50,000 nt of DNA from Apostichopus japonicus (GCF_037975245.1 NC_092576.1:6872501-6922500); one strand, 5' to 3'; positions 24,519 to 36,436 are shown, counted from the stretch's first letter. Translations and numbers: made by a program. Notes: a model not told the origin generated them from the letters alone.

Positions 24519-24700
24519 TGAAATTGCAGTGAGTTGGAAAATCCAGAACATTTAAAAAACTTCCAGCCTCCACCGGGATTCGAACCCGGGCCTCCCGCTT
24601 TATATGCGGACACCCTAACCACTAGGCTATGGACGTTGATTGTATATCCAGAGGTTCGAACCCGGTAAGGAAGGTCGAAATTCCATTGTAGGCGTAATTA
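24519..24700 (-). mobile_element. tRNA-derived SINE, copy 3
   Basis: Same family as copy 1. The head at 24636-24566 has a perfect T-stem (CCGGG/CCCGG) around TTCGAAT and an intact anticodon stem. Its loop reads ATATAAA, giving a nominal ATA anticodon. The (TA)n tract adjoins the 3' side, as in the other copies. Confidence 0.75.
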
Positions 24701-25211
24701 TATGTATAAATTACGCTTGAGAAAAGTTTAAAAATTATTTAATAAAAAAATGGCTTAAATACATACCAAAACAAGGAAGCTGTACGGCTCCTCGTAAAAA
24801 GTGCAATAAACCACCTCGGATTAGTAAAATTTCAACTTGAGCTCTTTAAGAAATGAGTAATACAGGAAACTATCGGGAGGAACAATGTATGCGTTGGAAT
24901 TCCCAGGATCTTAAAGTTCATGGTCTGTAGATCGCAAACCACAAACTTAACTAGAAATTTCTAACGAATTCAGGAAATACGTCGGTTCAAATGGTCTCGA
25001 GTTTAGGCTTTACCTGGGAAATATCCGGACCTGCGATATGTATACAAAGTACATGTGGTCACAGAGGGGTTGATGATAAAAGTTGACATTTAGTACAGGC
25101 AGGCCTACAGCTTCATGAATCGTTATAGAACTATATGCAACGAAATAGATGCATACCGCGGCTTACACGAAGTGCATGAACTTTCCCTTAAGTATACTTG
25201 ACCTTGTATTG

Positions 25212-25257
<46 letters not shown>

Positions 25258-25633
25258 CACACACCCATCACTTCTTGAGATTGTTCTCATCTGCATGAAA
25301 ACGCGCGCCCACAACCTCTACGCCCACCCCTCTCGACCTTCGCCCGTATAGTACCAAGACCTTGACAAAATCCGGCAACACACCACTTCATCGATAACAA
25401 GACTAGTGATCGGGTTGTGTATAAGTGACGTCTTGAGGTCGTGCACTTACCTAAATGGAGTGTGACCACTCCCGATTTCCTAAGATCAGGCCCCGTAAAA
25501 TCCCAAGGACACTGTACTGAATGGACATGCATCTAACAATATTCGAATTATTCGAATTTGTAAAGCAAACAGCAGATATCACTCCATATCAGTGAGCATG
25601 AAAATGGCGTTCCAGAATGAACAGCCTCCAAAC
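24701..25633. other. Spacer; (TA)n at 25214-25250
   Basis: Apart from a short (TA)n tract near 25214-25250, I see no gene, RNA or repeat signature here. Confidence 0.5.
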
Positions 25634-26444
25634 CATGGGCGCAGATCCTGGTGGGGACAGCGGGACGCGTCCCCACTAACCTTTTCAGTAGTGGGGACAT
25701 GATATACCGTATCCCCACCAATTTGTCTTGAACAATAGCTGCATTTCAAGTTCCCCTGTATTGAACTTTGGCGAAGTTTGATCCAGCATTGTGCAAATCA
25801 CATGCAACAGTTCTCATTTTATTATATTTATCCACAGTTGTTAAATATAGGACGGAAATCGCATTTGCGGCAGTCTATAATTGTTTTCTGGGAGAGGACG
25901 CCAGACCCATCGTAAACAAAAGTCTACTTGGATTATTGTTCCCCTGATTTTTTTTCTGCAGACGCCCATGCATGTATTTCCCCAAACTAAATTTCTAAAC
26001 CATGAAATCTCAAACTTAAGCGAAGTTTGATCCAGCATTGTGCAAATCACATGCAACAGTTCTCATTTTATTATATTTATCCACAGTTGTTAAATATAGG
26101 ACGGAAATCGCATTTGCGGCAGTCTATAATAGTTTTCTGGGAGAGGACGCCAGACCCATCGTATATACAAAAGTCTACTTGGATTATTTTTCCCCTGATT
26201 TTTTTCTGCAGACGCCCATGCATGTATTTCCCCAAACTAAAATTCTAAACCATGAAATCTCAAACTTAAGGAGGTTTGGGAGCATCATTAGGTCTGGGAA
26301 GTGTTATTTCCGGCGATCTGGGAGGCTATATTTGACCCAAAAAAATCGTACGCAACGCGCGAACCCATGGTCGCGCTCCGCTTAGATAGTGTCAGAGAAC
26401 AGACTCGCGTTCCCACCATTATCTAAGACTGATCTGCGCCCATG
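25634..26444. mobile_element. 811 bp TIR element containing a 249 bp tandem duplication
   Basis: It starts CATGGGCGCAGATC (25634-25647) and ends with the exact complement (26431-26444). The left end continues with a GTGGGGAC-rich stretch. Within it, the segment starting GCGAAGTTTGATCCAG at 25771 is repeated at 26020, a 249 bp period with a few substitutions. A CAAAC word flanks both sides (25629-25633; 26447-26451) and may be a target duplication. The region near the right end (26295-26395) resembles 26950-27040. No transposase. Confidence 0.65.
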
Positions 26445-26929
26445 TTCAAACTGTCGATGTGTGTAGTGTTCGGTTTCGAAAATATCTATTTCCTTAAAGA
26501 GGTTTTATTATTTGTACACCAATAAATTAACTGTGTCGGAATTTTCGAAAATTCCCTGACCAACATTCTTCATCATACTTCCCTCTACTCGTGCAAATTT
26601 GACTAGTTCTGTTTGGGGTTGAAGGAGGTTTTTCTGTATTGATTGTCCATAGATGAAATTTTGTGCAACATTGCATTATGGGTATGTTTTGAAGTGAATT
26701 TATCGTGAATTTTCAAATTCTGAACAAATAATGGGCTTAAAACCGTGAAAACTGGAGCTGACGGGTATAGTGGGCCGCGACTTAGAACCACCTACAAAAG
26801 CAATGATCCGCGGGAGATGTGATGAGGTCGAACATGATGAGTGACTGATGACAATCTTCAAAAAGGTTATGGATGGAAAAAAAAAACCATTTGGAAATAC
26901 TTGGTTTTCAGGCAAAAGTTTACATCTGG

Positions 26930-27083
26930 TTGGTCAGTTTCAAGCTCGAGAAGTGCCATTTCCGGTGATCTGGGTGTATCAAAACCAGAAATTTTCTTGT
27001 ACGCTGCGCGCCAACCGATGGTGGCGCTCCGCTTAGATAGTAATTCGCGCCCCCCGGGTCAGAAAATCCTGGATACGCCACTG
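26930..27083 (-). mobile_element. End of a related TIR element
   Basis: The right boundary on the minus strand reads CAGTGGCGTATCCAGGATTT from 27083, then a G-rich run. The interior (GGTGGCGCTCCGCTTAGATAG) matches the interior of the 25634-26444 element. The other end was not located. Confidence 0.45.
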
Positions 27084-27694
27084 ATTAACCACATAAAATG
27101 ACTGAATGTTCATTTCCTCAAGGGTGGTAATACAAATACAATATTTGTTTTTTTTATCAAAGGTGACCATATTTGAATACCTGGCATATAAAACAGCAAA
27201 CCTTTGGAGCGGGATATACTGGTTTTGTATTGGGGTGTAAAATCTAAACAATTGCAAGTAAAAGATTCAAAGTAAAGAACATACTTTACCAAACACGTTT
27301 TATGAGGTACAAAGTACATATTTATCAATTTGTAGTTAAGACGGTGCACTCTTTACTGCAGGAATGCGACAACTTAATAACGATTTTGCTCTCCCTTTCC
27401 TCTCTTATTCATTGCTGCAAATGTTTCTGTTGCAGCGATAGAAAGCAAGTGTAAAATAAATGACACATGTTGACGCCAGAAATGTGTTCCACGTTCATTT
27501 CTATTGTAAATTTTCTATTGTAAATAATGTTATTGAACTCTGAATTCAAACATGGAAACGTTTTACAAACATTCACCTCAAAATTAGTGGAATAATGCCA
27601 CGAAGATTAATATATAGAATGAAAAACAACTTGTAGGTAGGGCCTATTGCTTACCGGCTAAAATTAACAAAAACATAATAACATTAAAATAAAA
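27084..27694. other. Spacer, nothing recognised
   Basis: AT-rich DNA without open frames of interest, tRNA boxes or repeats visible by eye. Confidence 0.5.
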
Positions 27695-30150
27695 ATAAAC
27701 ATAGACAACGTATACTGCACGCAGCCGCGTACACTATACACACACATGTGCCCACACTTAGGCAATTGTGCCCACGCTTGGGAAAGTATGATTGAAATAT
27801 ATTAGGCTAGTTGTCATAAGAAACTGTTCTAAAATTTAACAATTTGGAAGGCATTACACCATGTACAAACGAAAAGGCCCTATGAGGAAAATGCAAGTGA
27901 GACAAAAGCCTATACATCATATACTTTCTTATATTCTCTTTCAAACACTCCGACCCCCCCCCCCCCTCACCCGTTTAATTTTCGAAGGTAATTACATTGC
28001 TACGGGAGAAGTTTGGGTGTCCAGTTAGGTTCAAACTTGATATATGCAACTAATATAGGTATAGAAGGATTAAAGTATGCTGTATTGGCCCATATATGCC
28101 ATATATTCAAAAATGGTCACCCCTGGTCAATATTCTTAAACGGTTTATATTACCTCGTTGGAAAAAAATACCTCACTGGACATTCAGTCATCTTTTGTGT
28201 TCATTAAGATTGTCTGAGAACAATTTGGAGAGCGAAGACCTCCAAGGGAGTATTGAACACTCCTAGCAATTATTGCTTGCTTAATTTGCGGCCAATACAG
28301 TCCACAGATACAGTCACAGATACAGACATATGTACGATTAACATATAAACATAGACAACATATGTATACTGTACGCAGCCTCATACACTACACTTATACA
28401 TATTGGTTGACATCTATGTGTGACAGTAACTTTATTGTGGCCACGCTTAGGAGAATTGTGCCCACGCTTGGGAAAGTATGACTGAAATATAGTAGTCTTC
28501 ACAGAAATTGTTCGAAAATTAAGCGATTTAGAAGGCATTAAAACCCAATACAAACGAGTAGACCCTTTAGGAACTGCACTATTTAAGAAGCCTATATATT
28601 ACATACTTTCTTGAATCCTCTTTCCGACCCCGACCCCCCCCCCCCCCCGACACATATACATATATACACATATACATATTGGTTAACATGCATGTGTGAC
28701 AGTAACTTTATTGTGGCCACGCTTAGGAGAATTGTGCCCACGCTTGGGAAAGTATGACTGAAATATAGTAGTCTTCACAGAAATTGTTCGAAAATTAAGC
28801 GATTTAGAAGGCATTAAAACCCAATACAAACGAGTAGACCCTTTAGGAACTGCACTATTTAAGAAGCCTATATATTACATACTTTCTTGAATCCTCTTTC
28901 CGACCCCGACCCCCCCCCCCCCCGACACATATACATATATACACATATACATATTGGTTAACATGCATGTGTGACAGTAACTTTATTGTGGCCACGCTTA
29001 GGAGAATTGTGCCCACGCTTGGGAAAGTATGACTGAAATATATATGTAGTCTTCACAGAAACTGTTCGAAAATTAAGCGATTTAGAAGGCATTAATACCC
29101 AATACAAACGAGTAGACCCTTTAGGAACTGCACTATTTAAGAAGCCTATATATTACATACTTTCTTGAATCCTCTTTCCGACCCCCGACCACCCCCCCCC
29201 CGACACATATACATATATACACATATACATATTGGTTAACATGCATGTGTGACAGTAACTTTATTGTGGCCACGCTTAGGAGAATTATGCCCACGCTTGG
29301 GAAAGTATGACTGAAATATAGTAGTCTTCACAGAAACTGTTCGAAAATTAAGCGATTTAGAAAGCATTAAAACCCAATACAAACGAGTAGACCCTTTAGG
29401 AACTGCACTATTTAAGAAGCCTATATATTACATACTTTCTTGAATCCTCTGTCCGACCCCGACCCCCCCCCCCCCGACACATATACATATATACACATAT
29501 ACATATTGGTTAACATGCATGTCTGACAGTAACTTTATTGTGCCCACGCTTAGGAGAATTGTGCCCACGCTTGGGAAAGTATGACTGAAATATAGTAGTC
29601 TTCACAGAAACTGTTCGAAAATTAAGCGATTTAGAAGGCATTAAAACCCAATACAAACGAGTAGACCCTTTAGGAACTGCACTATTTAAGAAGCCTATAT
29701 ATTACATACTTTCTTGAATCCTCTTTCCTACCCCCGCCCCCCCCCCCGCGCCTCTATATTTATTTTTCGAAGGTGTTGCATACGGGGAAGTTTTGGTCTC
29801 CAGTCAGGTTAAAACCTTGTTATATGCAACTACACGTTAAAACTCAATACAAACGAGTAGACCCTTTAGGTACAATTCTACACTAGTATATATTACTATC
29901 ATACTAAGTATGATTTATTGGTCCCATATATGCTACATATTAAAATATGGTCACCTTATGTTAAAATTCTTAAACTGTTTTATTACCACCTTGGAGGAAA
30001 TTTACCTAACTGGGAAATTTAGTCATCTTGTTGTGTGTGTTTATAATGTCAGCGAACAATATGGAGAGTGAACACCTTCAGGAAAAAACTTTTTTGAAAA
30101 CTTCCAGCAATTACAGCATGCCGTAATTTGGGGCCATTACATACTATTTT
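27695..30150. repeat. Nested satellite: about 650 bp unit with a 276 bp subunit amplified five-fold
   Basis: The first, diverged large unit runs about 27695-28330. The second starts near 28340 with the same lead sequence and ends near 30150 with the same trailing sequence (TTTCGAAGG, a CTCCAG-TTAGG/TCAGG stretch, TGGTCAC, a GGCCA-TTACA end). Inside the second unit, a block anchored on TGACAGTAACTTTATTGTG repeats at 28421, 28697, 28972, 29250 and 29524, with 274-278 bp spacing and near identity. Each subunit carries GCCCACGCTTGGG and a C-run of 10-16 bases. No coding frames. Confidence 0.85.
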
Positions 30151-30776
30151 TGAGGAGTACACGTATTTGAACTCGAAGCCCCTCACCCCACAATCAATTT
30201 CCCCCTCCCTAAATCTATTACACCTGATTGACTCTGCGATCAATTTTATATATAGTTTGATGATACCTATACTTATTTTTAATTTAACATAATATGTTGA
30301 TTACATATATCAACTGAAATTATAGTGGGGGATCATAACGAGGAAGAAACTGTACCCATCAGCTTTAGATTAAAATTGTACATGTACGTTTATGAGTACG
30401 GAATTTCCGACTGTCGCACTCTAATTTTTCCGACTGTCGCACTCTAATTTTCATAGATTCTTGTTATTTGTGAGAAACCTACAATTTTCGGACAAACATG
30501 ACCTTTAATCAGTCATATTTACCACGTTTTCCTTGTCATATTAAGAAATTGTATCTCGCGATTCTTATACTCCACCATACAAAACTTCGTATGATTTTGA
30601 ATACTCTAAAAAAAATGCCTAATAAAACTACTGTACAACGTATACAATTAAAACGCTCAATGCTATTCTACGGAAGCTTAAAAGTGCCATCAACATAAGA
30701 AAAACTTTGCCCATAAGGTGAAATTTTTCAGTAAATTGTTAAAATAACAAGATAAAATCTTATCCAAAAAAAAAAA

Positions 30777-30995
30777 TTTTCTGCAAAATGTTTAATTGGC
30801 AACTTATCTTATCTCGTCAATTGGACATGTTTTTGGCAAAATGTTCAATTGTTCACTTCATCCCAATTGAGCAATTGAACAATTTTCTGCAAAATTTTTA
30901 ATTGGCAACTTATCGTATCTCGTCAACTCAACATTTTTCTGCAAGATGTTTAACTGTTCACTTCATTCCAAATGCTCAGTTGGAATGAAGTGAAC
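30777..30995. repeat. 106 bp tandem duplication ending in a 16 bp perfect hairpin
   Basis: CTGCAAAATGTTTAATTGGC at 30781 recurs with changes at 30887. Both units contain TTCACTTCAT. In the second unit GTTCACTTCATTCCAA (30956-30971) pairs perfectly with 30980-30995 around an 8 nt loop. Confidence 0.7.
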
Positions 30996-32310
30996 AATTT
31001 AATTTTTTTCATGTGAGTGATAAATAGCCCCCCCCCCCTCTCAAGAAAATAATATTAAGCGCGCTAGGAAAAAGCACTGTATTTTGGGGTAGTTCACTAT
31101 GTCGTCGAATATAATTTGTTGAAAAAGAAAAGTTTTCCCCTTTGTTACATTAACATAGCTTGTTTAGTTGGTAGTCTATGTAGCCTATAAAGCAGATAAC
31201 TTATACTCATTGCTTACTCGCTAACCAGAGTGATTAATAAATTTGTGAAGTGAGGGCCAGTGGTACAAATGTACCGAAAAAACTTCGGAACAAAAGTGCA
31301 GTCGCGAAAGATGGGGTGTCTGACTGACACTGACCGTATCGTTGACGAGAAGAGTGTGGGGGGGGGGGCGGGTTACAAGGCAGCAGTCGGAATTTTCTGG
31401 CTCCAAAACCCATCCAGTTGGAATTTCAGCCACTACATCTCCCCCCCCACCCCCCTCTCAATCATCATGCCTTAGCTACGTCCCTGTGTACGTAAACGAC
31501 GTTCATTACTGTTGTTTTTACGGGACTTTATAGTACTAATTAATACTACGTGCGACCGTGGAGCTCTGTTTATAGCTCCATGGTGCGACGAAGACTTGTA
31601 CCCACGCTTATATAGAAATTCTACCCAAGCTTGGCAAAGTATGACAAGTAAATCGCAAATCCAACACATATATACCGGTGCTATGGCAGAGTGGCGGATA
31701 AAGTCGGTGGCGTTTGGAAGCAATGCGGGTTTCTCCCACATTTGTGGTCGCTTAAGCGTCGTGAAAATAACTGCTGATTATTATTACTATTATAACATTT
31801 AAAAAATGTAGTAGTTTGAAAGATTATTGAACTTTCAAGGTTTATATATATATAGGTTTACTTGAGTATTCACAAATTCCAATCTCTAGTCCACAATCAC
31901 GAGTATTCTTCCAATGCTCGCCCCACCCCTTCTTTTTTACGTCCTCTTCACTCATTATCGATTCATGGACAGAACTTGATAGTAATTTCTGATAAAATCT
32001 TCCTCAGTTGCATCCTATATGTAAACTGAATGTTCCGTTGTTTGCACATATGTCGAAAATGATTTATATCGCTTGAGAAAATAAGCATTATGCAAAAATT
32101 GGCATATTCACGTGTGGTGTTTGTAAAAATCACGCACCTATATGCGCATATATAATAGCTAAGATTGTCCTGTGTCCGTTATATAATTCCATTAAAGAAA
32201 TGCATACCTGAGACACGGAAGTATTATCCTGTGAGGGTACCGTAATACATTCATGCTTGAGACACATGCAAGTCTTAAATAAACAGAATAGCAAGTCCCA
32301 AACATATAGA
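30996..32310. other. Spacer with G-/C-run TIR-element remnant
   Basis: G-run at 31357-31368, C-runs at 31440-31455, and an end-like sequence, CAGGGACGTAGCTAAGGCAT on the minus strand from 31486, suggest a decayed element of about 130-200 bp. A stray GTACCCACGCTTATA at 31598 recalls the satellite unit. No gene seen. Confidence 0.4.
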
Positions 32311-32465
32311 CCTTCCTTACCGGTTTCGAACCTCTGGACATACAATCAGCGTACATAGCCTATAGTGGTTAGGGTGTCCGCGTACAGAGCGGGAGGCCCG
32401 TGGTTCGAATCCCGGTGGATGCTGAAAGTGTTTTCACTGTTCTTGATTTTCCAACTCATTACGAT

Positions 32466-32529
<64 letters not shown>
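32311..32529 (+). mobile_element. tRNA-derived SINE, copy 4, with (TA)n tail
   Basis: This plus-strand copy has the upstream GGTTTCGAACC, a tRNA-like head at 32349-32422 (same ACA loop as copy 1), the CACTGTTCTTGATTTTCCAA body, and then about 60 bp of (TA)n (32469-32529). The LTR element is inserted exactly at the end of this (TA)n tail. Confidence 0.75.
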
Positions 32530-32532
<3 letters not shown>

Positions 32533-32948
32533 CACAGTCTGTTGATTGCTTGTTGTTTTGTGGTTCTTCCACCCGTGTTACAGGGGGCGCTCTCCGGCCG
32601 ACTGCGCATGTCCGTGGGAGACAACGTGTATTTGCATGGCCGAATTCCTGCACCTCGGGTGCCTTTTGTGTTTGTTCATGCCTGGAGAGTGTCCCCTTGT
32701 TGTTAGTCTAATTCGGTGTACGACTCTTACTATAGAGGGACATTCTTTACTTTGTTGGATTTTGGCGTGAGATTGAGTTGGGAGTGGAGAAGGCAGTTAA
32801 GAGAAAAAACGGAAAGAGAGAGGAGGAATAAACCTGGTCACCAATTATTACTTAATACTTGTTACTGTTGTTACTTTATTACGGTACCGGACCCCGTCAC
32901 AAATGGTGGAAGTGCGGGGCACTGATACGTTGCAAAAATTCAGCAGTT

Positions 32949-33439
32949 ATGTCTTATAATTTGCGATCAAGAGCCAAATCTTTTGACAATTTAACAACCG
33001 CCGTCGAACTTGAGAAAGGTATCGTAAAATCACCTGATTCGCCCATAAGCAGGAGAGCCGCTGTTAATTCTAAAATGGCGTCAAATTTGCGTCCTGACTC
33101 CTTTCATGGTAAGCAAAGTGAAGATCCGTATCTATGGCTCAATAAATTTAAGTCATGGACATTGCTGTCGCAACTCCCTCGAGAGCAAATTGCCGAAGCA
33201 ACCTGCAATGTTATTCTGTTCAAAGTATATTAGATCGAAATAAGCCTACCTGTTGGGAATGTGGAAAAGTGGGTCACATAGCTCGTTTTTGTCGTAATGT
33301 AGGACTGGGTTCGTACCGGGGTAGACGGCTAGATCGGGGTACGAGACGGGGTAGAGGTCGGCCAATGTATTTAAACGAGCAAGACCCGACTTTGCAAGGG
33401 GGAGCCCAGGGTCAGTACGAAAGATTTCCGATAAGTTGA
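32949..33439 (+). pseudogene. LTR element Gag, internally deleted
   Basis: The N-terminal part starts MSYNLRSRAKSFDNL at 32949 and reaches a matrix/capsid-like start (LRPDSFHGKQSEDPYLWLNK, then REQIAEA) before a stop at 33231-33233. Nearly all the capsid is missing. A second frame then encodes a zinc knuckle, CWECGKVGHIARFC (CX2CX4HX4C, about 33250-33291), followed by an Arg/Gly-rich tail, with a stop at 33437-33439. An intact Gag would package the RNA; this one is broken between the two frames. Confidence 0.7.
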
Positions 33440-33891
33440 ACAAGGAAAACAACCCTTACTTGAGTTTAAATGAGAATGAAAATGATGACGATAACAAGCT
33501 ATCAATATTGGGAACTCCGGATTATGTAGATAATTATGTGAAATTAGAAATCAATCGTGGTCAATGTTTTGCTCTCGTGGATACAGGGGCCGACGTGTCT
33601 GTAGCAAATGCCGAGATTATGAAATTACCACAATTTGCTGGAACTAAATTATTTCATTCTGATATCAAGTTTATCCAGACTGCAAGTAAACAAAGGGTTC
33701 CAATTATTGGGACAATTTACGTTGATGCTAGGATTCAAAATAAAGATGTGCCGATTAAATTCTACCTTACACAAGGACTTCACACTGATTTTATTATAGG
33801 AATAGATTTTTTAAAGGCACACGGAATTTCTGTACAATTCAAAGTTATATATTTGTTTGTCTTACCTACTTATAAGAAAAGACGATTTTAA
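33400..33891 (+). pseudogene. LTR element retropepsin-like protease
   Basis: Open in the -1 frame relative to the zinc-knuckle frame, with an overlap of at least 30 bp, which would fit -1 ribosomal frameshifting. The catalytic motif LVDTGADVSVAN lies at about 33574-33609. The flap and C-terminal motifs follow as VPIIGTIYVDAR and DFIIGIDFLKAHGIS. After this, where RT should start, the sequence turns into AT-rich tandem repeats. Processing of Gag would be its job; the element lacks everything downstream. Confidence 0.7.
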
Positions 33892-34065
33892 GTGTTAGCT
33901 TACATTTAATATATTTTTGTATGCGTAAACAATTAAATTTAATGTTATATATTTGTTTGTCTTAACTATTTATAAGAAAAGACGATGTTAAGTGTTAGCT
34001 TACATTTAATATATTTTTGTATGTGTATGTGTAAACAATTAAATTTAATGTTATATTTTTGTTTG
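33844..34065. repeat. About 100 bp tandem duplication inside the LTR element
   Basis: GTTATATATTTGTTTGTCTT starts at 33844 and 33944, with a third start at 34050. The repeats replace the region where pol should be, so the deletion and this expansion probably share a history. Confidence 0.8.
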
Positions 34066-34223
34066 TTTTTTAATGTTGGTGGTGGGTTTGGATTGGTACA
34101 CTGTTGGATTTATTGTGAACTGTATTTTTGGTATTTTGCTCAGTGGCATTCGCACTTTAGGGGGGCGGGTATTGTCACAGTCTGTTGATTGCTTGTTGTT
34201 GTACGGTACCGGACCCCGTCACA

Positions 34224-35473
34224 ATATAGTAAATAAACATACATAAGTGCCGTAATAAAGGCAAAAATAGAGCGCCCACATTACAATACGTGGTACACAC
34301 AGCGAAATCCATGTGCATGTGCCGGATCAAGGTAATGGTTTAATTCTCCAATAGTTATATATATGAAACGAATTTTCCTGAAAATTATTGCAAACTACAT
34401 CTAGATCAAGTAACGTTAAACACACAAGTGATGTTTAATATGTTGAATGTCAAAAATGGAATGTAGCTATATCATTACGCTGTTGACATGGAACTGAATA
34501 AAATTAAAAATTAAATACTGCCGCATTTTGAAGAGCGTCAGACTTTCAAACCTTTTAAAATGATAACTCGTATTAAATTTGTAGTTGATGTGGGTCTCTG
34601 AAAAATATAGCAAGAATGTGTTTGTGATTACTGTCAAAAAGGCGTGATATACTGAATAACATGTAAATATCAAATGCTATTGTCACTGTGACACGCTTCA
34701 CATTGTTTGATTGTTTATTGTAAGATTCCAGCTACTATATGATCACTGAGTCAAAGCATGGTTAAATGATCGACAAACTGCTATATTCAGTTTCCTCCGA
34801 CTTTAACATAAGTTCACGAGATCGTCAACAAGTTTTAGCAGCGGCAGTTCACGGCTTCCATACATATTTGAATTTAACTGCCTATTGTTGCTGGACCGTA
34901 GAATTCGGAAATATCAATGTTGGATGCTAACTACGGAGCTACAGAAGCGTAGAAAGGACATTGTACCGTGGAGGTTTTTACCTCCATGATTGTACCAACA
35001 AATTTATGAACTAGTAGAACGTAATGATAATAGCCTATAATAATTGCAGTTTCCATGAACTGATATGTGAAAAGAATCGCTTTGTGTTGAATACTTTTCG
35101 AAGACAAGACAAAAAAAAAACTATGGCTTGGAGGATTCACACTGAGTACATAGCATCGCACAATTTTTTTCACTTGAAATCCAATCGAGTTTTCCCTTTG
35201 CTGTTTGCGCCAAGTTAGCTTCCGAGAACCCGCGACGTTTAAATGAGCATTTACAATAATTAGGGTACTTTAATTAGACCTCCTTTAACACTATATTGGG
35301 GACCCGATGCAACCATGTGGTGCACCCCACCCACTCGCCCCCCCCCCCCTCGTCAGGTTCCCCATGTGTGGTAAACTTAACTGTTAATGCAAAGAATCGT
35401 TATCCGTTAATTTTAATTGGAAAGTTAGGTGATCGAATAACACATTGACATCTCATGGATACAACATTTGCCC
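34224..35473. other. 1.2 kb spacer, nothing recognised
   Basis: No convincing exon, RNA or repeat. A C-run at 35338-35349 is the only low-complexity tract. Confidence 0.5.
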
Positions 35474-35588
35474 CTAAACTGATCCAGAATGGTCGTAGAA
35501 TTCATCTAATATTACAGATGAGTCATATTTTGGATATTTGTGGATGTCTCCTTCTATCCAACTATATGTACCCCCTCCGAGTTTAGTC
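35474..35588 (-). CDS. Possible terminal exon of an unidentified gene
   Basis: On the minus strand a strong acceptor (TTTCTATTTCAG at 35600-35589) is followed by a frame open for 37 codons to TAG at 35476-35474, reading TKLGGGTYSWIEGDIHKYPK and onward. Splicing it directly to the exon at 36165-36256 breaks the frame, so either an exon is missing or one of the two is not real. No family recognised. Confidence 0.25.
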
Positions 35589-36164
35589 CTGAAATAGAAA
35601 TTAAAATATAATTAGCCGGTTCCTTTGTGATGCCGTTTTTGCGGCTTTAGAAATGGTCGGGTCCAGAATAGCTATTTAGAGGATTTATTTAAAAACGGGG
35701 ACAGTGGTGGGTGGGGGGGGGCACAAGCCTCGGAACTGGGATATCGAACAATCGGTACTCAATGTCAGGCTTCAAAAACTTTAACTTAACTTTGTCGGTC
35801 ATAGCGGCGCAAATCCATATTTGAGATTTAAGTAATTTTTGCTTAAATTTTGTGCGAAACTTTTTCCAACCTCCAACCTCCTACCCCATGCCCCCATGCC
35901 CCCCTTCCCCTTCCCCCTTCCCCCTTCCCCTCCCCCCGTTTCAAATGCTCCTCTTACGATTCCCATTGTCCATATCCTTTTTCATAGATTAGTCGAGATA
36001 GATTTCAACAGTCCGTTTTTTGCTCTGCCGATTTCTCTCAATATGCCGTCAAGTGATATTCGAAGAAGTATACTCAATGCCTATATCATGCACGTAAAGC
36101 GATGAAACGCACAAATACCCACCGCAATATATGTACGAAACAGAGAAGTATACTGCTTACTTAC

Positions 36165-36256
36165 TATAAATATCATTTCCAGATAAGCAAGTGAAATTTC
36201 CGGTCACATCACAATGATAAAGTTTACTGTCTGTCACTTTGCAGTTCACTGGTTGG
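36165..36256 (-). CDS. Possible Cys-rich extracellular-module exon
   Basis: A 92 bp minus-strand segment lies between an AG acceptor (36257-36258) and a consensus GTAAGT donor (36164-36159). It encodes QPVNCKVTDSKLYHC and DVTGNFTCLSGNDIY, with three cysteines. The spacing recalls small extracellular modules of the EGF/DSL type, but it is too short to assign. No neighbouring exon in a compatible frame was found with certainty. Confidence 0.3.
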
Positions 36257-36436
36257 CTACGCCAGTTGGTTAGTAACAATAACGTATTCAGTATAGTTAA
36301 TTACGTCACAGCCTGGGCTTACTAGAAAGCGGGGAATTTGAAATCAGTAAAAGGCGGTATCACTAGTAGCAACACGTTGGTTTGATTCACACCGCACTTG
36401 ATCCTCAATCGAGTTCTACATTGCAAAGAGCATTCA

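Larger units (their letters stand above)
32530..34223 (+). mobile_element. Deleted LTR retrotransposon (gag-protease only)
   Basis: The 5' LTR spans 32530-32901 (TGTCACAG to CGTCACA, 372 bp). The 3' LTR at 34173-34223 keeps the same first 28 bp and last 22 bp but lacks about 320 bp between. A G-rich polypurine tract (AGGGGGGCGGG) precedes the 3' LTR. ATAT flanks both sides, ambiguous because the 5' flank is (TA)n. Behind the 5' LTR comes TGGTGGAAGTGC, the expected primer-site position. Gag and protease remain; RT, RNase H and integrase are absent. Layout suggests Ty3/Gypsy-like, but without RT this is inference. AATAAA at about 32827 in the LTR could be its polyadenylation signal. Confidence 0.8.

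Noticed and set aside
25841-26385. Pairs of similar short frames on both strands
   Set aside because: They are explained by the 249 bp tandem duplication inside a non-coding TIR element.
28421-29750. CRISPR-like or gene tandem array
   Set aside because: Units are 276 bp and nearly identical throughout with no spacer/repeat alternation and no coding frame; it is a satellite.
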